DNA of 53,255 bases, taken from the NCBI GenBank assembly GCA_030430365.1, contig JAUIFP010000009.1, forward strand, positions 1 to 53,255, written 5' to 3'. Position numbers and translations under genes: made by a program. Origin of the DNA: Alphaproteobacteria bacterium. Its GTDB lineage: Bacteria; Pseudomonadota; Alphaproteobacteria; Sphingomonadales; Sphingomonadaceae. Each line of letters opens with the position of its first letter. Within the stretch, counting starts at the first letter, position 1. Of this stretch, positions 1 to 7,794 are shown piece after piece. Below the pieces are notes generated by a model. It did no database searches. It worked only from the letters and a program-made list of their open reading frames with translations, and was not told the origin of the DNA.

Positions 1-1
1 C

Positions 2-55
2 GGGATGAATGCTGCGGCTGTCGACAAGGCGCTCAAGTCCGGCGGACGCACCTGA
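2..55 (+). CDS. C-terminal end of an upstream gene (partial)
   Basis: The first bases read as an open frame ending in TGA at 53-55, with the C-terminal residues GMNAAAVDKALKSGGRT. It stops 28 bases before the stop codon of the convergent hydrolase gene, which is normal gene spacing. Only about 17 codons are visible, so no family can be named. The frame might also be a chance opening. Confidence 0.3.
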   Translation, partial: GMNAAAVDKALKSGGRT

Positions 56-83
56 TCGCCCGTTGGTGCGGGCCGGCACCGGT

Positions 84-1745
84 TCACTCTGTCTCGGGAA
101 GGTCCGTCACGGGCACCAGCAGATAGGATTGGGCTTCCGGCCCGGTGTGCAGGTGCTGCGTACCCAAATTCACCGTATCCTCGTGCCGCGAATAGAGCTG
201 GGGCTTGGGCGGCGTGAAGATGTCGCGGCCCTTGATCCGCAGGCGGAGGACGTCCCCGGCCGCAAAGCGCGTGCCTGACGGCAGGATTTCGATATCCGCC
301 TGTATGACTTCGCCCGGCCGGACCCTCAGCTCGCTGCGATTGGTCAGGACCGGCTGGAATTCGGTGGAGCGCTCTTCATCGAGTTCGCGGCGTGACAGGC
401 GCAGCCAGCCGAAAGCCATCGGTGCATCTTCGAAAACCGCCCAATGAATGAAAGGCGCAGGCTTCTCGCCTTGGTCAAGCTTGTCCAGTGCGACGAAGAT
501 GTCCATGTCCTCGCCCTGTTCGATCGAGACGAACAGGCGCAGCTTCATGTGGCCGACCAGATCGGTATCTTCTCCGAAGCGGTAGTCGAAATGCAGTTCC
601 TGCGCATCGTCGAGCGGGTCATAGCGTGCCTCGGCGGCGCTTGTCGGCGGCTCGCTGTGCAGGGAGGCGTCGGCAGCGTCGAGATATAGCTTCCGGTACT
701 CCGTGCCTTCCACCGGCCACTGCTCGGCACGCTTCTGTGTCGCCGCGCCAGCCCGGTCACGCACATGCAGGCGCACTTTCGGCCAGTCTTCGAGGCCGCC
801 TTCTTCGCCTTTCAGGAAGTGATCGAAAAACGCGGTCTGCCGCGCGATCGATTGCGGCTCGTAATAATAGGCCCACTTCTTGCTGCCATGCACTTCGAGC
901 CATTTCCGCGGAGAGGAAATGCGCTTGTATCCCTCCAGCGTGCCGCGCGTATGCACGCCGTGGTCGCTCCAGCTCGCGACGACATAGGCAGGAACCTCGA
1001 TGTCTTCGAATTTCGCGATCTTGGACTGCCAGTATTCGTCGAAGAACTCGCTCTCGCGCGTATGCGCCCACAGGTCTTCGACCAGGTTTTCCGACACGCC
1101 CCAGCGAGTCTGGATATAGGGCCAGAAGAAGGTTTCCGGGATGCCGCCATGGCGGACTATCTCATTATAGGTGTCCGACCAGCCTTCCCACGGATTGATC
1201 GCGGCCAGATGCGGCGGCTGCAAGGCGGCCACCTTCCATTGAGACGATGCGAGATAGGAGACGCCGGAGAGGCCGACCTTGCCGTTGCTCCATTCCTGCG
1301 TGCCGGCCCATTCGATCAGATCGTAATGCGCCTGGGCCTCCTGCGGAGAAAAGAAGCTGGCATTGGCGTCCGAATACCAGGTGCCCAGTGTGTCCGCGAT
1401 CACGACGGCGTAGCCCTGGCCGGTCCAATAGACAGGATCGGGCGCTTCGAAGATCGTGAGATCGGATTGCCACTCCGCCTTGACGCCCGAGGCGGGATAG
1501 ATCGTGGCGAGCGGCGCGGGGTCGTGTTTGCCGTAAGGTGTCCAGACCACGAGGGGAGGGACCTTGCCTGCACCTGCGGGCCGGAACAGGTCGACATATA
1601 AATGGTGGCCGCAGCGCGTCGGCACGATCACGTCCCGCTCCACGATCATGCCGTCCTGTACGCGGCGCTCATACTGGCGCGGCCGAGCGCCCCGGAACTC
1701 CGGTGTGTTCAACGCCCGGCGCAGACGCTCGCTATTGCCTGCCAT
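84..1745 (-). CDS. CocE/NonD family hydrolase (X-Pro dipeptidyl-peptidase S15-like)
   Basis: 553 residues, an alpha/beta-hydrolase of the CocE/NonD type, which hydrolyses esters or amides. The nucleophile elbow is GLSGVSYLA with Ser163. The other triad members are very probably Asp261 (in ASWSDHGVHTRG) and His286 (in LEVHGSKKW), positions close to those of cocaine esterase. The C-terminal third (about 340-550) fits the jelly-roll PepX_C domain. There is no signal peptide, so it is probably cytoplasmic. A strong ribosome-binding site (AGGAGGAGAGG) precedes the ATG. It lies 71 bases downstream of the amidohydrolase gene on the same strand, and the two probably form a catabolic operon. The true substrate is unknown, since family members act on very different esters and amides. 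Confidence 0.88.
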   Translation of the reverse strand: MAGNSERLRRALNTPEFRGARPRQYERRVQDGMIVERDVIVPTRCGHHLYVDLFRPAGAGKVPPLVVWTPYGKHDPAPLATIYPASGVKAEWQSDLTIFEAPDPVYWTGQGYAVVIADTLGTWYSDANASFFSPQEAQAHYDLIEWAGTQEWSNGKVGLSGVSYLASSQWKVAALQPPHLAAINPWEGWSDTYNEIVRHGGIPETFFWPYIQTRWGVSENLVEDLWAHTRESEFFDEYWQSKIAKFEDIEVPAYVVASWSDHGVHTRGTLEGYKRISSPRKWLEVHGSKKWAYYYEPQSIARQTAFFDHFLKGEEGGLEDWPKVRLHVRDRAGAATQKRAEQWPVEGTEYRKLYLDAADASLHSEPPTSAAEARYDPLDDAQELHFDYRFGEDTDLVGHMKLRLFVSIEQGEDMDIFVALDKLDQGEKPAPFIHWAVFEDAPMAFGWLRLSRRELDEERSTEFQPVLTNRSELRVRPGEVIQADIEILPSGTRFAAGDVLRLRIKGRDIFTPPKPQLYSRHEDTVNLGTQHLHTGPEAQSYLLVPVTDLPETE

Positions 1746-1816
1746 GCAGCCACCTCTCCTCCTGCAGCTCTCCCAAGAGCGGCAGCGAGCAGAATTATTT
1801 CAACAGGCGTATAAAT

Positions 1817-2623
1817 TCAATCGCCGAAATAGAGCCGGCATGCCGCGGCATGGATGCGCTCTCGCTGCCTGGGATCGGGTACGATCATTTCGAACTGTTG
1901 CAGCGCGGCGGCATAGCTCATGGTCTCTTCATGCTCCACGAAGGGCCAGTCGCTGCCCCAAAGCAACCGCTCGGGCCCGGCCTCCTGCAGCAATATTCCC
2001 GCCAGTTCCTGCACCAGGCTTTCGGGCCCGATGCGAAATCCGGCGGACATCTTGATCCAAGTGTTGCCGCGTTGCACTGCAGCCAGCGCGGCCTGGAACC
2101 CTTCGCAAGAGTCGCCTTCCTCGACGGAAGGCCTGCCGAAATGGTCGATGACGATCGGCATGCCATAGTCTTGCAGCTCCGCGATCGTGCAGGGCAGGCG
2201 GCGGCCATTATCGTGCAGCTGCACGTGCCAGCCGAGATCGGCGACATATGTCAGCAACGCGCGATATTCCGCCGAACGCAGATCCGGCAATTCTTTCGTG
2301 CTGCGCCATTGCAGACGAATGCCGATCGCGCCGCTGGCAGCCATCTCTTGCAGGGCCGGGCGCTTGATCGCCGGATCGACGATTACCGTCGTGCGCAAAT
2401 TCGGATGAGCGGCGCAGGCATCGAGTGCGTAGCTGTTATTCGTGCCGAAGACACTGGCGGCAGCCAGTACGGCGCGATCGATCCCGCCGGCCGCCAGGCA
2501 GGCGAGATAATCTTCTAGCGGCGCCTCATATTCGGGGCGGGACCAGGCGTCCGGCGCCAGCTCCATGCCGTGATGGAAGATATGCGCGTGGCAATCGACC
2601 GTCTTTGCAGTGCCTTCCGCCAT
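1817..2623 (-). CDS. Amidohydrolase family protein (amidohydrolase_2, PDC-hydrolase-like)
   Basis: 268 residues, a TIM-barrel metal-dependent hydrolase. The metal-binding HxH is in DCHAHIF (His12, His14). Further conserved parts are DHFGRP in the middle and the late GSDWPF motif, whose Asp is the usual catalytic residue. This signature is typical of the amidohydrolase_2 group, which includes 2-pyrone-4,6-dicarboxylate lactonase and gamma-resorcylate decarboxylase relatives. Lactone hydrolysis or decarboxylation in an aromatic pathway is therefore plausible but unproven. GGGAGAG precedes the ATG. It is the first gene of the minus-strand pair with the CocE-like hydrolase and is divergent from the TetR gene, whose product may control it. 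Confidence 0.85.
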   Translation of the reverse strand: MAEGTAKTVDCHAHIFHHGMELAPDAWSRPEYEAPLEDYLACLAAGGIDRAVLAAASVFGTNNSYALDACAAHPNLRTTVIVDPAIKRPALQEMAASGAIGIRLQWRSTKELPDLRSAEYRALLTYVADLGWHVQLHDNGRRLPCTIAELQDYGMPIVIDHFGRPSVEEGDSCEGFQAALAAVQRGNTWIKMSAGFRIGPESLVQELAGILLQEAGPERLLWGSDWPFVEHEETMSYAAALQQFEMIVPDPRQRERIHAAACRLYFGD

Positions 2624-2670
2624 TTGTCTCTCCCGGCAAAATTTTCCTGTTTTCAGTATCTAATGGCAGC

Positions 2671-2683
2671 AGCCTGCAAGGCT
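2671..2683. promoter_or_regulatory. Small dyad between amidohydrolase and TetR genes
   Basis: AGCCT-GCA-AGGCT is a perfect inverted repeat in the divergent intergenic region. TetR proteins often repress their own and the divergent gene from such a site. The arms are only 5 bp, so this is a weak candidate. Confidence 0.25.
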
Positions 2684-2798
2684 TTGTCAAGCAGTCGAAA
2701 GTGGCATTTCTTGCGCGCATCGGGCAGCCGAGCTAGGGAATCGGCGATTTTTCCGGGCCTTGGCCGGACCGGCAACATTTTCGAACGATGGAAACGCA

Positions 2799-3500
2799 GT
2801 GGCCCGAGCAAGCGCAGACTCTCAGGATAAGAAAGCGGACCGGAAAAGCGCCGCCAAAACCGGTTCCCGCTCAAAGGGCCGGCCTGCGGGCAAGCGCGGT
2901 ATCGGCAAGGAGCACCTGATCGAAAAAACGATCGAGCTGCTCCGCACAGTGCCCCCGGAAAAGCTCTCGCTCTCCATGGCGGCGCGCCATGCCGGCGTGC
3001 ATCTCACGCTGTTCAAATATTATTTCAACGACCGCACGCGGCTGCTGGTCGATGTTGCGCGCAATCTTTCCCGCGAACTGGGCGAGGGAGTGGCGGCAAC
3101 CGAAAAGTCCGATCAGACCGCCATCGAAAGGCTGCGCATCCGCATCGATGCGATGGTCGAGTTCTTCTTCGTGAACCCGTTCTACCACCGGCTGATGGTG
3201 GAGATCATCGGCGAAGACAGCGATCCGTTGGCGACGGAACTCATCGATATCTGGATGACCAAGACGCTCGACATCTATCGCGAGATCATCGACGAAGGCG
3301 TGGAGGAGGGTTCGCTTCGCCCGGTCGACCCCTATTTCACTTTCATCGCCATGATGGCCCTGTGCGAGCAATATCAGCATGTTTCCCGGCTGGCGCAGCC
3401 GGGCGTCTCCGGGAAGAAGCCATCTGCCGAGGAAACCGCCAAGCGCTACAAGGCCTACGTATACGATCTGCTGTTCCAGGGTGTTGCTGCCGAAAAATGA
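2799..3500 (+). CDS. TetR/AcrR family transcriptional regulator
   Basis: About 233 residues. A basic, disordered N-terminal tail (Lys/Arg/Ala/Ser rich, about 35 residues) is followed by a TetR helix-turn-helix with the segments LSMAARHAGV and LFKYYFNDRTRLL, and then an all-helical ligand-binding domain. I chose GTG at 2799, which has GGA six bases upstream. A longer frame from TTG at 2760 is open but lacks a good ribosome-binding site. It is divergent from the amidohydrolase gene and upstream of the Rieske gene, so it is the likely local regulator. It is the only one-component regulator in the window. The ligand cannot be predicted. Confidence 0.87.
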   Translation: MARASADSQDKKADRKSAAKTGSRSKGRPAGKRGIGKEHLIEKTIELLRTVPPEKLSLSMAARHAGVHLTLFKYYFNDRTRLLVDVARNLSRELGEGVAATEKSDQTAIERLRIRIDAMVEFFFVNPFYHRLMVEIIGEDSDPLATELIDIWMTKTLDIYREIIDEGVEEGSLRPVDPYFTFIAMMALCEQYQHVSRLAQPGVSGKKPSAEETAKRYKAYVYDLLFQGVAAEK

Positions 3501-3600
3501 AGCCGCGCAGAGCCGCGCTTCCTGCAGATAATTAAAGTATCCTATAAAATATTTCCATCCTCGGCTCGGCGTGTTATTCGCCCACTATCGAGGATGGATA

Positions 3601-4611
3601 ATGGCAATGAGCGAAAACGCACCTGAATCAGGCATGCCCGAGTTTCCACAGCGCCCGTTTCGCGGCGGCGAATATGGCAAGGAACATGACGGCACCTATC
3701 TGATGAACTGGAACCCGATCATGCTGGCGGAAGATCTTCCGCAAGGGCAGGTGATCGGGAAGGATTTCCTGGGCACGCGGGTCATCGTCTATCGTCAGGA
3801 AGACGGTACGCCTGTGGTGCAGAGTGCCTATTGCCCGCATATGGGCGCCGATCTTTCCTGCGGCGAGATGGTGGGAGGTCAGGTGCGCTGCCCCTATCAT
3901 TTCTGGAAATTCGGGCCGGACGGCCAATGTACCGAAATTCCGGAGGAAGATACGATCCCGGGCGTAGCGCGGATATACAACTATCCGGCGGCCGAGCGCT
4001 GGGGCTTCATCTGGGCGTTCAATGGCGAAGAACCGCTTTACGACCTGCCGGAGATGCCGAACATCGCCGAAGAGGATTTGGTCTACAAGCCGTTCCACCG
4101 CGGTCTGAGGCCGATCGAAGGCTGGATCGGGTCGTCCAATATCGTGGATTTCCAGCATCTGAAGACGGTGCACGGAATTCCGGATCCCTATCCCAAGAAA
4201 GTGGAATACAGCGACTATCTGCTCGATGTCCGCCAGGAATCGGACAACCGGGTGGTCGATACACGTTTGCATGGGTGCACCTGGATGTCTGCGCATGCGC
4301 GCTTCGCCGATGGGCTGGAACGCTTCTTCATGGCGGGCGGATCGCAGGTTGCGCCCGGATGGTCGGACTCCTTCTTCCTCGTCGCATTGCGGCGCAGCCA
4401 GGCGGAGGAAATGGGCGAGGAGGCCGTCCAGGAAGAATTCCAGAAACGCATCGATTACATGATCAAGCTCTATTCCGAAGACGAGCCGATCCTATATTCG
4501 CTGCGTTTCAGGGGCTATCGCAAGAGCGCGCTGATCCGCGCGGATCGCTATATGGGCGAATTCCTGCGTTACCATGATGCCTATCCGCGCAAGGCGCCGT
4601 TCGACGTCTGA
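3601..4611 (+). CDS. Rieske non-heme iron oxygenase, alpha subunit
   Basis: 336 residues from ATG at 3601, with GAGGATGG upstream; a GTG at 3571 in frame is less likely. The Rieske [2Fe-2S] ligands are Cys78 and His80 (CPHMGAD) and Cys97 and His100 (CPYH). The mononuclear iron site is DFQHLKTVH, with Asp183 bridging and His186 and His191 as ligands. Length and motif layout fit single-component alpha subunits of the KshA or DdmC type, which hydroxylate or demethylate rather than cis-dihydroxylate. An electron-transfer partner is required, but neither a ferredoxin nor a plant-type reductase is encoded nearby. The SDR gene follows after 14 bases, so a hydroxylation then dehydrogenation sequence is likely. 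Confidence 0.92.
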   Translation: MAMSENAPESGMPEFPQRPFRGGEYGKEHDGTYLMNWNPIMLAEDLPQGQVIGKDFLGTRVIVYRQEDGTPVVQSAYCPHMGADLSCGEMVGGQVRCPYHFWKFGPDGQCTEIPEEDTIPGVARIYNYPAAERWGFIWAFNGEEPLYDLPEMPNIAEEDLVYKPFHRGLRPIEGWIGSSNIVDFQHLKTVHGIPDPYPKKVEYSDYLLDVRQESDNRVVDTRLHGCTWMSAHARFADGLERFFMAGGSQVAPGWSDSFFLVALRRSQAEEMGEEAVQEEFQKRIDYMIKLYSEDEPILYSLRFRGYRKSALIRADRYMGEFLRYHDAYPRKAPFDV

Positions 4612-4625
4612 ATTGGGAGGCAGCT

Positions 4626-5366
4626 ATGGCACAGCAATTGGATGCGAAGTGGCGTGTGGCCCTGATCACCGGCGCAAATAAGGGCATCAGTTTCGAGATC
4701 GCGAAGGCCCTGGCGGAAAAAGGCGCAATCGCGCTGATTGGCGCGCGTAAACCGCAGGCCGGGATAGAGGCGGCCGATACACTGAAGGCGGAAGGCTGGG
4801 CGGCAGATCCCGTCGTGATCGACATTACCGACGAGGCGTCCGTCGTCGCCGCCGCGCTGCAAATTGGCAAGCAATTCGGCAAGCTGGATATCCTGGTCAA
4901 CAATGCAGGTATATCGGTCGAGCGGGGCAGGGAGCCAAGCGAGTCCGATGTGGGACTGATGCGGCAGACTTACGAGACGAATGTGTTCGGCGTGGTTGCG
5001 GTGATCAATGCGATGCTGCCGCTGCTGCGCAAATCCGATGCCGGGCGGATCGTGAACATCTCGAGCGGGCTGGGCTCTTTCGCCTTGCGGGCGGGGCCCG
5101 ATGCGCCGCTCTCCCACATGCGGGCTTTGGCCTATAATTCCTCCAAGACCGCGCTTAACGCGCTGACGGCGAATTATGCGAACGAGCTGGAAGGCACGCC
5201 GATCAAGATCAATTCGGCCAATCCCGGGCTTTGCGCGACGGACCTGACACACGGCAATGGCCGCCCGGCTTCGGAAGGGGCCGTGCCGGCAGTGGAGTTG
5301 GCACTGGCGGGCGTTGACGGGCCCAATGGCGGCTTCTTCGGCGATCAAGGCGCGGTGCCCTGGTAG
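4626..5366 (+). CDS. Short-chain dehydrogenase/reductase (SDR)
   Basis: 246 residues, a classical SDR with a Rossmann fold. The cofactor motif is TGANKGIS (15-22), with Ser in place of the usual last Gly. NNAG is at 92-95, and the catalytic Ser lies in NISSG near 146. Tyr170 and Lys174 are in the form YNSSK. It should oxidise or reduce a hydroxyl/keto group with NAD(P)(H). GGGAGG lies just before the ATG, and the gene is 14 bases after the Rieske gene in the same direction. It probably acts on the product of that oxygenase. The substrate is not visible from the sequence. Confidence 0.93.
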   Translation: MAQQLDAKWRVALITGANKGISFEIAKALAEKGAIALIGARKPQAGIEAADTLKAEGWAADPVVIDITDEASVVAAALQIGKQFGKLDILVNNAGISVERGREPSESDVGLMRQTYETNVFGVVAVINAMLPLLRKSDAGRIVNISSGLGSFALRAGPDAPLSHMRALAYNSSKTALNALTANYANELEGTPIKINSANPGLCATDLTHGNGRPASEGAVPAVELALAGVDGPNGGFFGDQGAVPW

Positions 5367-5420
5367 AGGCCGCGTTGTTGCCTGCTTAGGCCGAAAGTGC
5401 TGGGCAGGCCGAACTCACCG

Positions 5421-6425
5421 TTAGACGGCGCGCATCGCAATCAGGGAGCAGCCTTCGTTTAGCGGCTTCACGTCGATCAGGGCGAAGCCCGCATCGGAGC
5501 CCAGCTTTTCCATTTCGGCCAAGGTACGTTCTTTCCCGTTGATCGGCATCATGACCATATCCTGCCGCACGACGTCTTCATTCTCCGGCTGGACGATTTC
5601 CGGCATGATCCGCTCGACGATCAGCAGGTCTGCGTCCTTTGCCATGGCCGCCCGGCAATTGGCCAGGATGGCCGCACATTCCGCATCGTCCCAATCGTGT
5701 AGAATGAACTTCAGCACCAGGCAGTCCGCGCCCGGCGCGATGCTTTCGAAGAAGCTGCCGCCGATATAGCTTGCACGTTCCGACACACCGGCATCGGCCA
5801 GATAGTCCGCTGCCCCCTCTTCCACGGCGGGCAGGTCGTAGATCGCGCCATGCAGCGCGGGGTTGGCCAGCAGGATTTCCGTGAGCAGCCCGCCGAAGCC
5901 GCCGCCAACATCCATGACCAACTCGTAGGATTTGAAATCGTGTATCTGCGCCAGCGCTCTGGCGACCGGCCGCGATTGTTCGGCCATAGTGCGGTTGAAG
6001 GCCTGTGCGTCGAATGATCTGGCGTGCAAGCCGTCGAAATCGCCGCCGCCCTGGCCGGGTTCGCCCGTTTCCAGCGTATGGCCGATCGTGCCGAGCGAGG
6101 CCATGACGCGGCCGCCCCAATGGATCGAGAGGCTGCGCAGCGAGTTTTCCGCATCGGATTTCAGCCGCGCGCCCATGAGGGTGATGGTGAAGGACTTGGC
6201 TCCGGCATGTCTGCAGACTGACAGAGTGGAGAGCGCACGCAGCACGCGAAAGGTCGTCTCCCCGTCCAGGCCCAATTCGGCGGCTAGGGCGGCGGCATCC
6301 CGGGGCTCTTCTTCAAGCGCATCGAACAGGCCAGTGCGCACGCCTTCATAGATCAGCCGCGTGCGCCAGCCTGCGGTGATCATGTCGCGCAGAGTCTGGC
6401 TATCATCCTGAATCCCTGTGGCCAT
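5421..6425 (-). CDS. SAM-dependent O-methyltransferase (COMT/ASMT-like, Methyltransf_2)
   Basis: 334 residues. The N-terminal half (about 15-100) is the winged-helix dimerisation domain of plant COMT and bacterial hydroxyindole-type methyltransferases. The SAM-binding loop is DVGGGFGG (172-179). The motif LKFILHDWDDAEC carries the expected catalytic base His243. It should methylate a phenolic or enolic hydroxyl. GGGGGAGAAGG precedes the ATG. It is convergent with the SDR gene and divergent from the solute-binding lipoprotein gene. In a catabolic block an O-methyltransferase could detoxify catecholic intermediates, but a biosynthetic role is equally open. Confidence 0.87.
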   Translation of the reverse strand: MATGIQDDSQTLRDMITAGWRTRLIYEGVRTGLFDALEEEPRDAAALAAELGLDGETTFRVLRALSTLSVCRHAGAKSFTITLMGARLKSDAENSLRSLSIHWGGRVMASLGTIGHTLETGEPGQGGGDFDGLHARSFDAQAFNRTMAEQSRPVARALAQIHDFKSYELVMDVGGGFGGLLTEILLANPALHGAIYDLPAVEEGAADYLADAGVSERASYIGGSFFESIAPGADCLVLKFILHDWDDAECAAILANCRAAMAKDADLLIVERIMPEIVQPENEDVVRQDMVMMPINGKERTLAEMEKLGSDAGFALIDVKPLNEGCSLIAMRAV

Positions 6426-6485
6426 GCCTTCTCCCCCACGGTCGAAACCCGAGTTTGGGCGCTTTCGTTTGCGCCATTAATTTCA

Positions 6486-6498
6486 ATGGTACTAGAAT
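6486..6498. promoter_or_regulatory. Weak match to the recurring operator-like motif
   Basis: On the minus strand the sequence reads ATTCTAGTACCAT, which agrees at 9 of 13 positions with the motif ATTGTTAKACAAT seen at several other places in the window. It lies about 60 bases before the methyltransferase start. This may be coincidence. Confidence 0.2.
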
Positions 6499-6593
6499 AA
6501 CTTGCGAGAGGGCTGCAAGTCGTTTATCCGTTCAGTAATCCGGCGCGGAGGCGGGCCCCATCGCCGCTGCGGAAACAATCCGGGAGGATGCAA

Positions 6594-7619
6594 ATGAAGG
6601 CACTGCCGGCAAATTTCGGCATGGTCATACGTGTCGCTTTGATGAGTTTGTGTGGCGTTCTGGCGCTCTCTGCGTCCGGCTGCACCTCTCCGCAGGCCGC
6701 TCCATCTCCTCCGCCCGATAACGATCTTCGCGCGCATGGCATGCTTTCGACCATCGAATTGGCGCCATTGCACTATGCGATCGCACAGCTGGACGCCGCG
6801 CAAAGCCCGGTCGCGCATGGGGGTATCCCAAATCTCTATGACGGGTCGCGCTTCAATGCGGCGACCGGTGCGGATCTGGCCGGCCATGCGGACACGCAGG
6901 CCTTGCGGCAGTCGCTCGAACATCCCGATCTGCGGATCATCCTGACGATAACGAAGGGGCACTACCGCATCGTGGCCAAGCGCTCGTCGGGCATCAATTC
7001 GATTGCCGATCTTAAAGGCAAGCGCGTGGCGATGATCGAGGAAACTTCGTCGCATTTCTATCTCGACCGCCTGCTCGGGATTGAGGGGATGTCGGACAGG
7101 GACATAGAGATTGTCAGCCTCATGCGCCCTCATGAAAGCTCGGACGTGCTGATGGATGGCCATGCCGATGCCCTGGCGATGTGGGAGCCGGAGGCTCAGC
7201 TCGCGATCGATAAGCTGGGCGATGACGCGATCGTATTGTCGGGAGAGGCGAATTACGACGAGCTTTACAATCTGCATACCACGCAGGCGAAGCTGGACGA
7301 TCCGGCAACGCGGGAAAAGATCGTGCGCTTCGTTGCCAAGCTGATCCAGGCTTCCGGCGCGATCGAGCGCGATCCGTCCGCCGCGATTGCCCTGGTTTCA
7401 GAGGCGACTGAATATCCCGAGGATCTGATCAGGATTTCATGGCCTCACCACACTTTTATGACCAGCCTTGCGCCGGAGCTGCTGGATACGCTGGTTGCAG
7501 AGGAAGAATGGCTGGCTGCCCATGCCGGCCGCGAGCCGCGTTCACGCGAGGAATTGGCCAAGTTGATCGATCCGACGGTGGAGGCCGAAGCGCGCCGTCT
7601 GCTCGCCCGGGGCCAATGA
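6594..7619 (+). CDS. Solute-binding lipoprotein, NMT1/SsuA-like (orphan)
   Basis: 341 residues from ATG at 6594, six bases after GGGAGG; an ATG at 6588 is too close to that site. The N-terminus is a lipoprotein signal ending in the lipobox LSASGC, with Cys30 as lipidation site. The body is a periplasmic binding protein fold of the NMT1/SsuA/TauA type. The typical segment SIADLKGKRVAM is near residue 135. Relatives bind thiamine precursors, sulfonates, nitrate or aromatic acids for ABC importers. No permease or ATPase gene is adjacent; the next gene is an MFS transporter. It may serve a distant ABC system or act as a sensor-like binding protein. Confidence 0.82.
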   Translation: MKALPANFGMVIRVALMSLCGVLALSASGCTSPQAAPSPPPDNDLRAHGMLSTIELAPLHYAIAQLDAAQSPVAHGGIPNLYDGSRFNAATGADLAGHADTQALRQSLEHPDLRIILTITKGHYRIVAKRSSGINSIADLKGKRVAMIEETSSHFYLDRLLGIEGMSDRDIEIVSLMRPHESSDVLMDGHADALAMWEPEAQLAIDKLGDDAIVLSGEANYDELYNLHTTQAKLDDPATREKIVRFVAKLIQASGAIERDPSAAIALVSEATEYPEDLIRISWPHHTFMTSLAPELLDTLVAEEEWLAAHAGREPRSREELAKLIDPTVEAEARRLLARGQ

Positions 7620-7696
7620 TGCCCGGCCGCATCCGTGCAGGATTCGCAAGCGGTATGCGCTTGGTCGATCCTTGCCAGAAGCAGACCCCTCATATG

Positions 7697-7716
7697 AATT
7701 ATAGAGTGGTATAATT
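7697..7716. promoter_or_regulatory. Perfect inverted repeat upstream of MFS gene
   Basis: AATTATA-gagtgg-TATAATT has 7-bp arms and a 6-bp spacer, about 80 bases before the MFS start. The AT-rich right arm could also serve as a -10 element, so this could be an operator lying over the promoter. Confidence 0.35.
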
Positions 7717-7794
7717 AAATGACGCAGGCGGCCGGAGGGCGAATGCAATGATGCAATGGCGGGCTGAATGCTCCGGCGTGACGGTGCTGGCGGT

